Below are positions 1 through 11,358 of a stretch of 64,000 nucleotides of DNA, one piece after another. The notes under the pieces were generated by a model. The model saw only the letters and a list, made by a program, of their open reading frames with translations. It was not told where the DNA came from and ran no database searches. The DNA comes from Helianthus annuus (taxonomy: Eukaryota; Streptophyta; Magnoliopsida; Asterales; Asteraceae): NCBI RefSeq assembly GCF_002127325.2, contig NC_035437.2, positions 157,677,597-157,741,596 of the forward strand, given 5' to 3'. The stretch's first letter is position 1. Every line of letters begins with the position of its first letter. A program made the position numbers and the translations under genes.

Positions 1-79
1 AACCAGAAAAATAACAAACCTAAAAAAGATAAAAAATAACACACGTTGCGCACTACTTCCCGGCAACGGCGCCAAAATT
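1..79 (-). mobile_element. Leader and primer binding site of Athila/Tat-like element A1
   Basis: On the minus strand, the 18 bases at 57-74 read TGGCGCCGTTGCCGGGAA, the primer site type (tRNA-Asp/Asn) used by plant Athila/Tat Ty3 elements. It lies five bases from the end of the LTR at 80-1348. Minus-strand DNA synthesis of this element would start here, so its body continues left of the window. Positions 1-56 are AT-rich leader without coding sequence. Confidence 0.8.
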
Positions 80-1348
80 TGACGTGATGTCATGGTCACA
101 ATCAAATTTAATCCAAATACAACTAAATAGATAGCGGTAAGTGGGTATCAAACACAGGGAGTTTGTGGAAAATGTGTTATTTGCTAGAGTATCTAACTTT
201 GACTAAATTAATCTAATTGCAAATAAAATAAAGTTCAAAAATTGATTTGATTGGATTTGGTTTTAAAACTAAAAATAACTAATTAAATTGCAAAGATGAA
301 AGTTTTTGGTTGTAAGCAAATTAGAGACAAATGACCATCCTAGATTTCCGATTTCAATTGACATTCATGTTATCATTCCACTAGAAAGAACTACATAGAC
401 ATAGTCATGTGTGACTACTTGCAGTGATGAAAGGGAACTAGAACGTGAGGTTGTTACCCGATGATCAATCAACCCCCTTACCCAAGTCTAACTATACCCA
501 TGATATCTCGATTGCCAACGACACCAAGAACGTATGGTTTCTAATTAGTTTAATGTAAGAATCAACAAGTTACTAACAAACAATCACACACCATAACAAA
601 CAAACCATAAAGATAAAGATTGTTATTCTAGCAATTAGGAAATTAAACGCGAAATGTCTCAAGCAAACCTTCAATCCAGGATGATCACTAAGTGTTTAGC
701 CACTCATGGCTTGAAGCAACATCACAACAAAAGTATTATCGTTCATAAAGATAAAAGAGAACAAAACTAAATATTTAGGAAATGTTCTTCTTGCCGAAGT
801 CTCCAAGATTGCTCCCAATTCGTTCCCCCCAATGATTAGTAACCTAATACAAGTGAAAAGACACCTTAAAGATCCATCAAATGGCCATTAAATGCGGAGG
901 TTACAATCTTGGCAAGGTCGGCGCCGTAAGCTACGGCAGCCGCCGTAGCTTACGGCAGTCAAAGAAGCCAACAGTCAACATATGTTGTCGTAAGCTACGG
1001 CACCTGCTGTAGCTTACAGCAAGCAGCAGATCCTTACGGCGAGTATACACTGAGCTACGACAATGGTTTATGCACAAAAGGAGGCCGTAGCCTACGGCAA
1101 GGCACCGTAGGTTACGGTGCTAAGTGGGTCTCTTTGACTTGTTTCTCCATCAAAACTTGCTTTCTTCAAATCTTTGATTCTCCAACTGCTAGCATCCATC
1201 CAAACCACCTAAAACCCGCATTTTAAGCACTTTAGCACCTGCACCATCAAACATAGAGTGGTTACCAAGTTCAAGCAATTAAACGTGTAAAGCATGGGAT
1301 TTCAATCTTTTTAAGGCACTTAAGGGTTGTCCTATGGACCACCCGTCA
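80..1348 (-). mobile_element. 5' LTR of Athila/Tat-like Ty3 element A1
   Basis: The LTR runs from TGACG at 80 to CGTCA at 1348, giving the expected TG...CA ends. It has a primer site on its inner side (57-74) and joins LTR sequence of element D on its outer side (1349). A second copy of the same LTR is at 24267-24709 plus 36200-36632. In that copy the outer end is followed by a purine tract, which fixes the right boundary. The LTR contains a cluster of GC-rich hairpins at 916-1125. The left target duplication lies outside the window. Confidence 0.8.
916..1125. repeat. Hairpin cluster in LTR A1
   Basis: Positions 923-937 and 942-956 form a perfect 15-bp inverted repeat (GCCGTAAGCTACGGC against GCCGTAGCTTACGGC) with a 4-base spacer. 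Further degenerate versions of the same CCGTAAGCTACGG palindrome follow up to about 1125. The same cluster is in LTR A2 at about 36200-36405. A cruciform, an RNA hairpin or a regulatory site cluster are all possible. Confidence 0.75.
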
Positions 1349-3158
1349 GAGGCCCACTAAAACTGTGGCCCAATAACTAAGCAAAGAAGTCCAGTCAAAA
1401 CCGGGTGGTCTTGACTCGAGCATAAAAAGTCTCGAGTCGCAACCACGAGTTCCTGAGTCGAAATCAGATGGTCTCGGGTCGCAACCGTAGGTTCCGACTC
1501 ACAACCGTAGGTTCCGACTCGCAACCCTTGCTGATGTTTCTAGATCCTTTATCCAGATTGTACGAACCAGTTAGATTATCTCAACATGTGTTTATTCTAC
1601 CGTACACTTATCAAAACAGATCAAATATAACACATTTCAAATATTTCAAGCATCATTCAAACCGCTCATCATCGGGGTTTTCAACAATAAATCAACGCAG
1701 CTTCATCCTAAAATTTATAATACTATTTTCTTTCAAGTCAGGCAAGAACATTAAATCTCAAGAAATCAGATCTTATTCGTATGTCACAAGAATATTATTA
1801 ATCGCCTTATTTCTTTCAAGAGTCAAAGCAACATCAGAATCTTTTACCCCTTTATTTTTCTATTCCTAAACATTCATATAATACAAAACCCACTTTGATT
1901 CAATTTATACCAAATTGACAAATATACAAATAGAATCAATCATCTGAAATATTAACCCGAAATGAGGGACAGCTTGTGCACAATTTATTCCTAACATCCA
2001 TACTCACTATGACCTACCACATTTCATCAGTTATACTTGGTTTGTCCGTTAACAATAAATATTGTATTACTAGTTTCAACATTCATTCGATCAAATCAAT
2101 ATCACAAACATGACTCAAACTAACCAGCAAGCATATGCCCTATTCTAAGTTATTAGTTTGTTTCAAGCATCCCCTTAAAAATCCTACCATCAGCCTATTT
2201 CACATATAAACCACAATAACTTCCATCAAACCACCAATACCTACTATGAAAACAATCCAAGAACCACCAATTTCCAACTCAGCTTGCTTACACAGTTCAC
2301 AAAAAAAATAGGAATTAATGGACTTTCATGTATGTGTAAGTTGACCGAAGGTAAAAAGGGTACTGACCAAACCGTTTGTAGGCGACTGGGAGTGTGTGTT
2401 ACACCAGGGTTATGTGTCTGGTATCAGCAACCGTCGGAGACACCACTTCCGTCGCACGACCACCCAAAGAACCATAACCTAAAGGACCATCACCCTGGGC
2501 AGAGCACCACTGTGCCTCCACCGCCATTGCTACTGCTTCTGCTCACCGCCGCTGCGGGCGGCGCTACCACTATCGGCATTGACTTGTCTGACTCCAACCC
2601 ATGACGCTCACTGCAACACCGCTGTTGTTTTTGGCTGGTCTCGTTCTCGTCGTTGTTATCCAGTGCCGCCATACCACCGCCGTTCTTGGTGGTGGCCGGC
2701 CGTAATTTCAGGAGAGCGAGAAAGAGAGGTGAACCAAGGGGATAGGGAGTTTGGTAGAGAGGGGTTGCGGAGGTTGCCGGACGGGAGAAGGGACGTCGGA
2801 GTCACGACTCCAGTCGCCGGAAATTTTGGAGAGACAAGGGGAGAAGGCAGGGGTGTGTTGAGCGACTGTCAAGGTTTATTAGGGTTTGGGGGTTTTAAAT
2901 TATAAAGGGGGATGTTTAAGATAAATAAAAAGAGTAGGGTTTTTGGTTAGTTGGGTTGGGCCTAACCCAAGTGCGTGAACCTGTTGAGCGATTGTGCGTC
3001 TCGCTCAAATAGACTGGTCCGGTTTTAATTAAGTGAATGAACCTCTCGTCGCAGATTATTATTTTATAAATAATAAAAGTGATAATAATAATAATGATAA
3101 ACAACGCACGTATTACTAAAATACCCTTCTCTCGACAACGAGAGTATGGGTTGTCACA
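1349..3158 (-). mobile_element. 3' LTR (partial) of old Ty3 element D
   Basis: On the minus strand this LTR begins TGTGACAACCC at 3158, directly after a purine tract. It matches 23873-24236 and 39754-41610, which are other copies of the same LTR. Its far (U5) end is cut off by element A1 at 1348/1349. A GC-rich patch at about 2440-2850 gives several short open frames on both strands. They recur in the other LTR copies, show no protein motif, and I do not treat them as genes. Short direct repeats of the GACTCGCAACCGTAGGTTCC type lie near 1425-1525. Confidence 0.75.
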
Positions 3159-3168
3159 TTCTCCCCAT
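3159..3168 (-). other. Polypurine tract of element D
   Basis: The minus strand reads ACATGGGGAGAA and then TGTGACAACCC, so a purine tract abuts the LTR start. This is where plus-strand DNA synthesis of element D would be primed. It fixes both the LTR border and the minus orientation. Confidence 0.7.
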
Positions 3169-3907
3169 GTTACTGGAATTTCGTCCTCGAAATTTAAGTC
3201 AAGTCATAAGGTACGCTCTTATTTATAGGGTCGTTAATAACTTAGTGTCACCAAGGTTCACAAAATGAACATGCAAGTCACTTAACACACAAGGTCATGT
3301 AGCACGTAAATTCACATAACATACAGATTCAAGTAGTCTATACTCACTTCACATAGCATAGAATTTCACTTAGTTAGTTATCCATTTGTAATACGATTCC
3401 GTAAGTGTTTATGAAATTTTAAGACCCTTGGTTTACCTGAATTAAACGAGATGTCCAAGTGGATATCTAAGTTAGCAAGGTTTGTGTTTACACTGTGAAC
3501 GCCAGGTGTCACATCATCCCCTAGTTGAAAGAATTTTCATCCCGAAATTTGTTCTAAAACGATGGCTTGAAGTGAGTTCCGACGAACTCGATCTATAGAT
3601 ACCTTACAATGCTTGGGGGGGTGTTTGGTCACACCTGGTTCCTCAATGAAGTGATAAAGTTGAGTTTATCAACTAACTATCGAAATTAAACCAATATGTT
3701 TAAAAAAAATATTCCTCCAGGAATATTAGTTTGAAAAGTATTCCTTCCCAATCCAGGGAGAGTAGTATTCCAATCTAGAATTTTAAGGCAGTCCCAATCC
3801 AGGGGTAGTAGTGGTTCCCAATACCCGGGAATATGTACTTTTCTAAGGACGCGCGTGTAGCCTCAAGCTATGGGTACCGTATGTATTTCCAAACTCGGGG
3901 AAATAGT

Positions 3908-3912
3908 GTGCT
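3908..3912. other. Target site duplication of Tekay-1, left copy
   Basis: GTGCT at 3908-3912 matches GTGCT at 18801-18805, immediately outside the outermost TG...CA ends of Tekay-1. Five base pairs is the normal size for Ty3 integrases. Confidence 0.85.
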
Positions 3913-6900
3913 TGTCACACCTTGATATTTCCACATATTACCGGTGGGCCCGGTGGGGAGTATCGTGACGTAGTTGATATCATCACAGTCAAACAACACA
4001 AATTTAAATGCACAGCGGAAGCAAAAGATAGATTTATTTCAACCGAATAAAATTGTAATATTAAGTATCACAAACAGTTGAAATAGATCCACAGACGGAT
4101 CAAAATAAAGAGGAAACTTGTTCAACAGACTTAAATGCATCCAAGCTTGAGAGACTCTTATTGATGCCAAGGAGAGGCCAACCTATTACGAGTAGTACTT
4201 GCACTTAGTCTTTTTGGGAAAATACGTCAGTTTACACTGGTAAATACTTTTAACTTATTTTCCCTCTACGGGCTTGGGGTACGGTATATAAAATACCGCT
4301 TGGTCGGGCATTGTCACGCCCCCGGTATTTCCACATATTACCGGTGGGGAGTATCGTGACGTACTTGATATCATCATAGTCAAACAACACAAATTTAAAT
4401 GCACAGCGGAAGCAAAAGATAGATTTATTTCAACCGAATAAAATTGTAATATTAAGTATCACAAACAGTTGAAATAGATCCACAGGCGGATCAAAATAAA
4501 GAGGAAACTTGTTCAACAGACTTAAATGCATCCAAGCTTGTGAGACTCTTATTGATGCTAAGGAGAGGCCAGCCTATTACGAGTAGTACCTGCACTTAGT
4601 CTTTTTGGGAAAATACGTCAGTTTACACTGGTAAATACAATTTAACTGACTCATTTTGAAAAGATTTAAAATTGATTTGAATGCACATGGCACAAAAGAT
4701 TTTTATAACTTGGGATAATTATTTGAATATAAACTTGTAAAAGAATTACATGTTTCTTATGCGTTCAGTAGCCCGGGTTTACACCGGGTTAAAGATCAAT
4801 AGACACACCACATGATATAGTCCCGCAGCGGTTAATCCCGAAACCGGCGGTTATACCTTATTAATTATTTATGCACTAACGGGTGTACGCCTACACCCGC
4901 GTGCTTAGGTCGTGGCCATTTCTTAAAATGATGCCAAGGATATCCGGGACATGGTCATTAACCCCCTAAAGGCTTTAAGCAAACAAAACAATTTAAACAG
5001 GTCATTTCAATGGTTTAACCTTCATACAATTAAAGATTCAATGCCCGACCAAGCGGTATTTTATATACCGTACCCCAAGCCCGTATAGGGAAAATAAATT
5101 AAAAGTATTTACCTTTGCAAGTAATAATCACAATAAGCAAGTGCACGTAGCTTTTACCGGGTCTCCTATTCTGGAACGAAGGTTTATAATAACCTATTAG
5201 ATTTCTAACGGGTCTTAATTTAGCCTAAGGTTAGGCCGGTTAGTTTTAAAGAAAGATACGGTTCAAACACATGATTAAGCGAATACCAGAATTGAATGTG
5301 ATTTAGACCCGACAAGTTTGGATACTTGTATAATATGGGTAAACTAAACACATTATGGATTTTGAGAAAAAAAGGATATGGTTTGACCCGTTTCGGCTAA
5401 TACATGCAAACTAGTTACATAAGCTGACCCGAACGCGAAAGTGCGTAACGGGTAACCATAAGAGTCATATACAAGTTTCCTAGGTTAATATGCATTAAAT
5501 ATGTTGTGACATCAGAAAGATATCTTCTATTATGCCCAAAGTGATTTTAAACACAAACTATGCCTCGTAAGGGCATTTTGGTCATTTAAAAGGTTATAAA
5601 AGAGTTTAATTAGCAATCTGAGTTACAGGTCTGATTTATTCAGTAAATATACTTAATTTATCAAGTTATAACAGTAGGGTATCATCTATATGTGAAATTT
5701 ATTAATTATAACCATACTATGCACCGTAGGGGCATTTTGGTAATTTCACATAAGCCTAAAAGGGTCAAAACTGGAAATCTGAGTTTAAAACTTTTGCTTA
5801 CTTCTAAAGTATAAAAATTTACTGAATATATTAGTAGGAATTAATCCTTATACGATTAAAATAGTTTTGATCCATACCATGCGTTAAAAACGCTTAAAAA
5901 GGCGATTTGGAGTCATTTCCGGGTTTTCAAAGGAAAGCTGATATTTTTATAATTCCAGAAGGCTCAAAATAATTTATTTATCATATTAGATTAGTAGAAA
6001 AAGGTTTGGTAACAAAAGGATTTGTAAAACTCATTTTATAGCCCGAAAGGGCAAAACCGGCAATAACCGAAATAAGCTTAGAATTCTAAGTTATGCTCAG
6101 CCTAAAAATAATTAAAAATCTCCAAAAATCCCAAAATATTATATTATATCAGTGGGTAAAAAGTTTGGTATCAAAAATTGGGTTTAGATAGGCTATATGC
6201 TAATTATGTCATTTAATTACTAAAAAGCTTTCTAATTACGCTAATGAGCATAACTCTTAATCTAGACCTCAAACTGATGTCAAATTTTAGGTGCAAGCTT
6301 ATAAATCAGTAATTAAGGTGTCTACTCTTTTATATTTTCAAAAATCTTATTTTAAGGTCATTTGGGCATAATGATCAACATATAAGCATTTAACGGAAAC
6401 ATGCATGTGAATTGGATAACTAGTGAATCAAGTTGCATAATCTCAGAGGGTTATACTAACATGAAACCTAGTCCTAAATAAGCTCTAAGGAATTTCTAAA
6501 CTATGCTCAAATGGGTCAGAACTGAAAGTCAAAGCAGAAGTCAAACAATGCGACTTTCGGTTCCGAACCGAGCCTAAGCAGAAAATTGTCGGGGTGAACA
6601 TGTTTAGACATGTTCTTACACTAATTACCAAGTTATATTAATGATAAAACAGGTTGCATGTATCCTACATTGCTAATTATGCATTAATTTGAAAATAAGC
6701 TTTCTGTTGACTTTTTAAGATCAAGTTTGACCCGACAATTGACCTAGTTAGAGTGGAAATCAGAGGGTACCCTTTTAAGGGTTTGTTACCCACATAATTA
6801 CCTACTCATAGGTATTTTTAATTCGAGATTTAGCTGGATAATTATTGATTAATCTCGAAGTCAAACCTTAATTATGATGGTTTGACTTTTAGCTAATTAA

Positions 6901-7053
6901 CTAAGCTAAACTGAATAAAAGAGGATTAAGGACACTTACAAGAGTCCTATGTAGGCTTATGGATCCTAAGAGAAGTTGGTTTTTGACCAGAGAGCTCCAG
7001 AATAATTCTTCAAGTGAGTTTTGAATGAGCAAGATCAAAGTTGCAACCACTAG

Positions 7054-7063
7054 CTTTTATATA
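7054..7063 (-). promoter_or_regulatory. TATA box of Tekay-1 3' LTR
   Basis: The minus strand reads TATATAAAAG about 800 bp into the LTR. The same place has TATATAAGAG in the other Tekay LTRs (17989-17998 and 27459-27468). It is the likely core promoter and marks the U3/R side. The GC-rich palindromes at 7240-7390 lie upstream of it in the direction of transcription. Confidence 0.6.
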
Positions 7064-7239
7064 GTGAACCACATTGCATGGGATCCTTACAACTAAGTCT
7101 AGGAATGATCCCAGATGAGTCCAGGTGCCCCCTATGATGCCAAAACCAGTTGCCCAACTCCTGATTTCGAAAACCACTGAAGTAAGGCGGTGCAACAGGC
7201 TGAACAGGCATCTGTCCATTTTCTGCTGCCAGCGACTGT

Positions 7240-7390
7240 CTTACGGACCGTAAGCTAAAAGCCTTGCGGACCATAAGAACCTCTTACGGACCGTAAGGCC
7301 TTGGTCTTGCGGTCCGTAACCGACCTTGGAATAAATCGCCTAGTTACAGCGCTTGCGGACCGTAAGCGTAAAGCCATACGGTTCGTATCC
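7240..7390. repeat. Palindrome cluster in Tekay U3
   Basis: CTTACGGACCGTAAG occurs at 7240-7254 and again at 7283-7297, followed by diverged copies. In the other LTR, 18175-18330 has equivalents, including one whose arms changed together (ATACGG/CCGTAT instead of TTACGG/CCGTAA). Tekay-2 has the cluster at about 27645-27795. They sit roughly 180-330 bp upstream of the TATA box on the minus strand. Confidence 0.7.
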
Positions 7391-7867
7391 GATGGCCAGA
7401 ATCCAAAAATTTACAAAGTTTAAGGTTTTGACCATGCAACTTTCTTAGTCCGAATCTTGGGTCTTTTTAATCAGTATGGGGCCACTTGATCAGTGTTTGC
7501 ATGTCTAGCCATGCACTTACACAACTTGGATCCTTATGGAAAGGTTGGCCATGCATTTAAATGAGGTTTAATTCTTTGAATAATAATTTTAATTATGAAC
7601 TTGTAGTAACATTTTAAAGAACCCAAATTTCTTTATAACTTGAATTTATTTATTTAGGAATAACCGGCTAAGTATATCAGATGTTTTATCATAACGATTT
7701 AATGGTCTTGGGATTTATAACTTGGGTCGCTCAGAGGTATTTTAATAACATGTCGCCCTTTCTTAAAATCCTACCATACATCTTTTATTTGATCCGGGTT
7801 CCTGACACGTTTATCTGACATGACACGTGTCTTTGTTTTATTGGGTATGATTTTACGAGGTGTTACA

Positions 7868-7880
7868 TCCTCACCCCCTT
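7868..7880 (-). other. Polypurine tract of Tekay-1
   Basis: The minus strand reads AAGGGGGTGAGGA directly before the LTR start TGTAACACC. The identical tract is at 28359-28371 in Tekay-2. It primes plus-strand synthesis. Confidence 0.85.
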
Positions 7881-7906
7881 AAAAGAAATCTCGACCTCGA
7901 GATTTG

Positions 7907-10900
7907 CTAAAACAAATGAGGGTATTTTTCCTTCATTGTGGACTCTAACTCCCACGTATATTCGGGACCTCTGTGGGCATTCCATTATACCTTTACAATA
8001 GGCACATGCTTCCTTCAAAGCTTCTTAACCTGTCGATCCTCAATCGACAAAGGTTTTTCCACAAATTTTAAGCTCTCATCTATGTGCACATCCGTATGTG
8101 GTATGACTAGTGATTCATCAGCTAGATATTTCTTCAGATTGCAGATGTGGAATACATTGTGAATACCACTGAGCTCTTCAGGCAAGGTCAACTTGTAGGC
8201 CACTGATCCGACACATTCGATGACCTCGAATGGTCCTATATACCTTGGGCTCAACTTACCTTTCTTACCAAATCGCATCACCCCCTTCCAGGGTGATACT
8301 TTAAGCAAAACTTTGTCACCAACCTCAAACTTTTGAGGTTTTCGCCTTTTATCAGCATAACTCTTCTGCCTATCTCTGGCAGCTTTCAGGCGATCACGAA
8401 TCTGAACAATCTTGTCCGTCGTTTCAAATACTATGTCGGGACCTGATAACTGAGCTTCTCCTATTTCCGCCCAACAAATAGGCGTTCTGCATTTCCTACC
8501 ATATAATGCCTCAAAAGGCGCAGCCTGAATGCTTGTATGGTAGCTATTGTTGTAGGAGAACTCGACCAACGGCAGGTGGTTATCCCAACTACCACCTAAA
8601 TCAATCACACATGCACGTAGCATGTCTTCCAGAGTTTGAATGGTACGCTCACTCTGCCCATCCGTCTGAGGATGGTAAGACGTACTGAAATTTAAGCGCG
8701 TGCCTAAAGACTGTTGGAAGCTTTTCCAAAAATGCGATGTGTACCTAGTATCCCTGTCAAATACTATGTCGGGACCTGATAACTGAGCTTCTCCTACTTC
8801 TGCCCAACAAATAGGCGTTCTGCATTTCCTACCATATAATGCCTCAAAAGGCGCAGCCTGAATGCTTGTATGGTAGCTATTGTTGTAGGAGAACTCGACC
8901 AACGGCAGGTGGTTATCCCAATACCTAAATCAATCACACATGCACGTAGCATGTCTTCTAGAGTTTGAATGGTACGCTCACTCTGCCCGTCCGTCTGAGG
9001 ATGGTAAGTCGTACTGAAATTTAAGCGCGTGCCCAAAGACTGTTGGAAGCTTTTCCAAAAATGCGATGTGTACCTAGTATCCCTGTCAGAGATAATAGCC
9101 ACCGGTACGCCATGCAAAGATACAATCTTGTCTACATACAATTGGGCTAACATGTCGGAGCTATAAGTCTCTTTAATGGGTAGGAAATGTGCTGACTTAG
9201 TCAGTCTGCCTACTATCACCCATATAGGATCATTCCCTTTCTTTGTCTTTGGCAACTTGGTGATGAAATCCATTGTCACCATCTCCCATTTCCAAGTGGG
9301 AATCTCAGGCTGTTGCAGTAAACCTGACGGCTTCTGATGTTCACCTTTGACTTGCGCGCATGTCAAACATTTAGCCACATAGGCAGCTATAGACTTCTTC
9401 AAGCCTATCCACCAATAGTTTGCCTTCAAATCCTGGTACATTTTATCAGCTCCAGGATGAATGGAATATTTGGAATTATGGGCTTCCTGGAGGATAACTT
9501 CCAGAAGTCCTCCATAAACTGGAACCCATATTCGTCCATTTAACCTTAGGATTCCGTCCTTTCCATAGGATAACTGTTCTTCAGTTACTCCTAGCCTTTC
9601 ATCAGGATAGTTAGCTTCCAAAACAGCTTCCTTCTGCGCAACTAACAACCTTTCGTTCAAACTATTCTTTACCTCAATGCTCTTGGCATTGATTCTAATC
9701 GGCTTCACTCTTTCCTTTCTACTTAAGGCGTCAGCAACCACATTTGCCTTGCCTGGATGGTATCTTATTTCACAATCATAATCATTCAAAGTTTCCATCC
9801 AGCGTCGCTGCCTCATGTTCAAGTCCTTCTGATTGAACAAGTGTTGAAGGCTTTTGTGATTAGAGTAGATCACACACTTGGTTCCATACAAGTAATGCCT
9901 CCATAGTTTTAGTGCAAATACAACGGCACCCAGCTCCAAGTCATGGGTGGTGTAGTTCTTCTCGTGCACTTTTAACTGGCATGAAGCATAGGCAATGACC
10001 TTGCCTTTTTGCATAAGCAAACATCCTATCCCGGTGTGTGATGCATCACAATACACTACAAACTCATCAATTCCTTCAGGTAACGTCAGCACTGGAGCGT
10101 TGCTCAACTTCTGCTTCAAAATATCGAAGGATTCTTGGTGCTTAGGCCCCCAAGCAAACTTGCTATTCTTGCGAGTGAGTAAGGTCAGGGGTGCTGCAAT
10201 TCTTGAGAAGTTTTCGATAAATCGTCTGTAGTATCCTGCCAGTCCTAGGAAGGTGCGAATCTCCGTAGGCGTCTTCGGCTCTTGCCAGTTCATAATAGCT
10301 TCAATCTTAGCGGGATCCACTTGGATACCACGCTCACTAACAACATGTCCAAGGAATTGGACTTCACGAAGCCAGAATTTACACTTTGAAAATTTGGCAT
10401 AGAGCTTTTCTTGATGAAGCAGTTTGAGAATGCAACGGAGATGCTTCTCGTGGTCAGCTTGGCTCTTTGAGTAGATGAGAATGTCATCAACGAAGACGAT
10501 GATAAATTTATCCAGATAAGGCTTGCAGACGCGATTCATGAGATCCATGAATGCGGCAGGTGCATTAGTGAGCCCAAAAGGCATCACTAGGAACTCGTAA
10601 TGACCATAACGAGTCCTAAATGCAGTCTTGTGTACATCTTCATCTTTAACCTTCAATTGATGGTAGCCTGACCTCAAATCGATCTTGGAGAAGTAGCTTG
10701 CCCCTTGTAACTGATCGAACAGATCGTCGATCCTGGGCAAAGGATACCTATTCTAGATAGTGACCTTATTAAGTTCATGGTAATCAATGCAAAGACGCAT
10801 TGATCCATCCTTCTTCTTGACAAACAAGATTGGCGCTCCCCAAGGAGACGAACTAGGCCTAATGAAACCTTTGGCTAGCAAATCATCTAACTGCGTTCTC

Positions 10901-11358
10901 AATTCGTTCATCTCTGTTGGTGCCAACCTATAAGGCGCTCTTGCAACAGGTGCTGCTCCGGGGATGATGTCAATTCTGAATTCTACTTGTCTATCTGGTG
11001 GTAAACCAGGTAGTTCTTCAGGGAAAACTTCAGGGTATTCAGAAATGACTGGGATATCTTCAATCATGGGATTCTGCTCATCAATGGTCACTTGTGCCAT
11101 ATAAATGACACAACCCTTCTTCAAGCATCTAGATGCTTTGAGCATAGACGCTTGCTCAGGCAGTCCATACTGGGTATCTCCCTGAATGGTAAGTGGCTCA
11201 CCAGACGGGGTCTTGACTACTACTTGCTTCTTGTTGCACACAATCTGGGCTTGGTTCTGCGATAACCAATCCATGCCTATCACTATATCAAAACCGGCTA
11301 GCTTAAATGGAAGTAGGGACAGGAAAAGAGTGGTTCCTAATGGATATGAAACATCCAT
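7907..11358 (-). pseudogene. pol: Tekay-1 pol: protease C-part, RT, RNase H, integrase, chromodomain (broken)
   Basis: This encodes the enzymes that copy and insert the element. On the minus strand, the end of protease and the start of RT are at 11358-10753 ([15 protein letters not shown]). After a TAG at about 10753 the frame continues with RT (FVDD motif near 10490), RNase H, the HHCC zinc finger and the integrase core (MDF, SDRD and QSERT carry the D, D and E). A 4-bp deletion near 8920 shifts the frame, and 8902-8015 continues. The chromodomain follows at 8014-7907 with TGA and TAA inside. RNase H has YSNHKSL at 9859-9861 where Tekay-2 has YSDHKSL, so a catalytic Asp is lost. A 333-bp segment of integrase is duplicated. 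The enzymes are dead as a set, and domain identity is secure. Confidence 0.9.
8427..9088. repeat. 333-bp tandem duplication inside integrase
   Basis: Positions 8427-8759 and 8760-9088 repeat each other. The unit is 333 bp (111 codons), so the copy is in frame. The right copy has since lost 4 bp near 8920. The protein repeat runs from the [10 protein letters not shown] segment through PDIVF. It duplicates the part of the catalytic core that carries the last acidic residue and the stretch after it. Confidence 0.9.

Larger units (their letters stand above)
3159..3912 (-). mobile_element. Decayed 3' interior of element D
   Basis: This stretch lies between the D purine tract and the Tekay-1 insertion. 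No coding sequence is recognisable. It has several inverted repeats, the clearest at 3708-3727 (AATATTCCT, cc, AGGAATATT). Others around 3750-3835 carry the motif CCCAATCC, which recurs in the D minisatellite loops. The element continues at 18801 across the Tekay-1 insertion. Confidence 0.6.
3913..7867 (-). mobile_element. 3' LTR of Tekay-1, with internal duplication and inversion
   Basis: Positions 4312-7867 align along the whole length of the other LTR (15237-18800). To the left, 3913 to about 4245 is a second copy of the first 330 bp. It is joined to about 67 bp (about 4245-4311) that are the reverse complement of about 5041-5105 of the same LTR. The GTGCT target duplication lies at 3908, outside this extra piece, so the rearrangement belongs to the LTR and is not a separate insertion. 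Confidence 0.85.

Noticed and set aside
2284..2905. GC-rich overlapping ORFs on both strands, repeated near 40750-41270 and 59220-59750
   Set aside because: They lie in the D LTR, occur in every LTR copy, have no motif, and all frames are open because of base composition.
4307..4311. GGCAT as left target duplication of Tekay-1
   Set aside because: It does not match 18801-18805. GTGCT at 3908-3912 does, so the extra LTR piece belongs to the element.
7010..7274. Short minus-strand ORFs in the Tekay LTR, repeated at 17945-18209
   Set aside because: They overlap the LTR promoter region, are not in the polyprotein, and are broken in Tekay-2.
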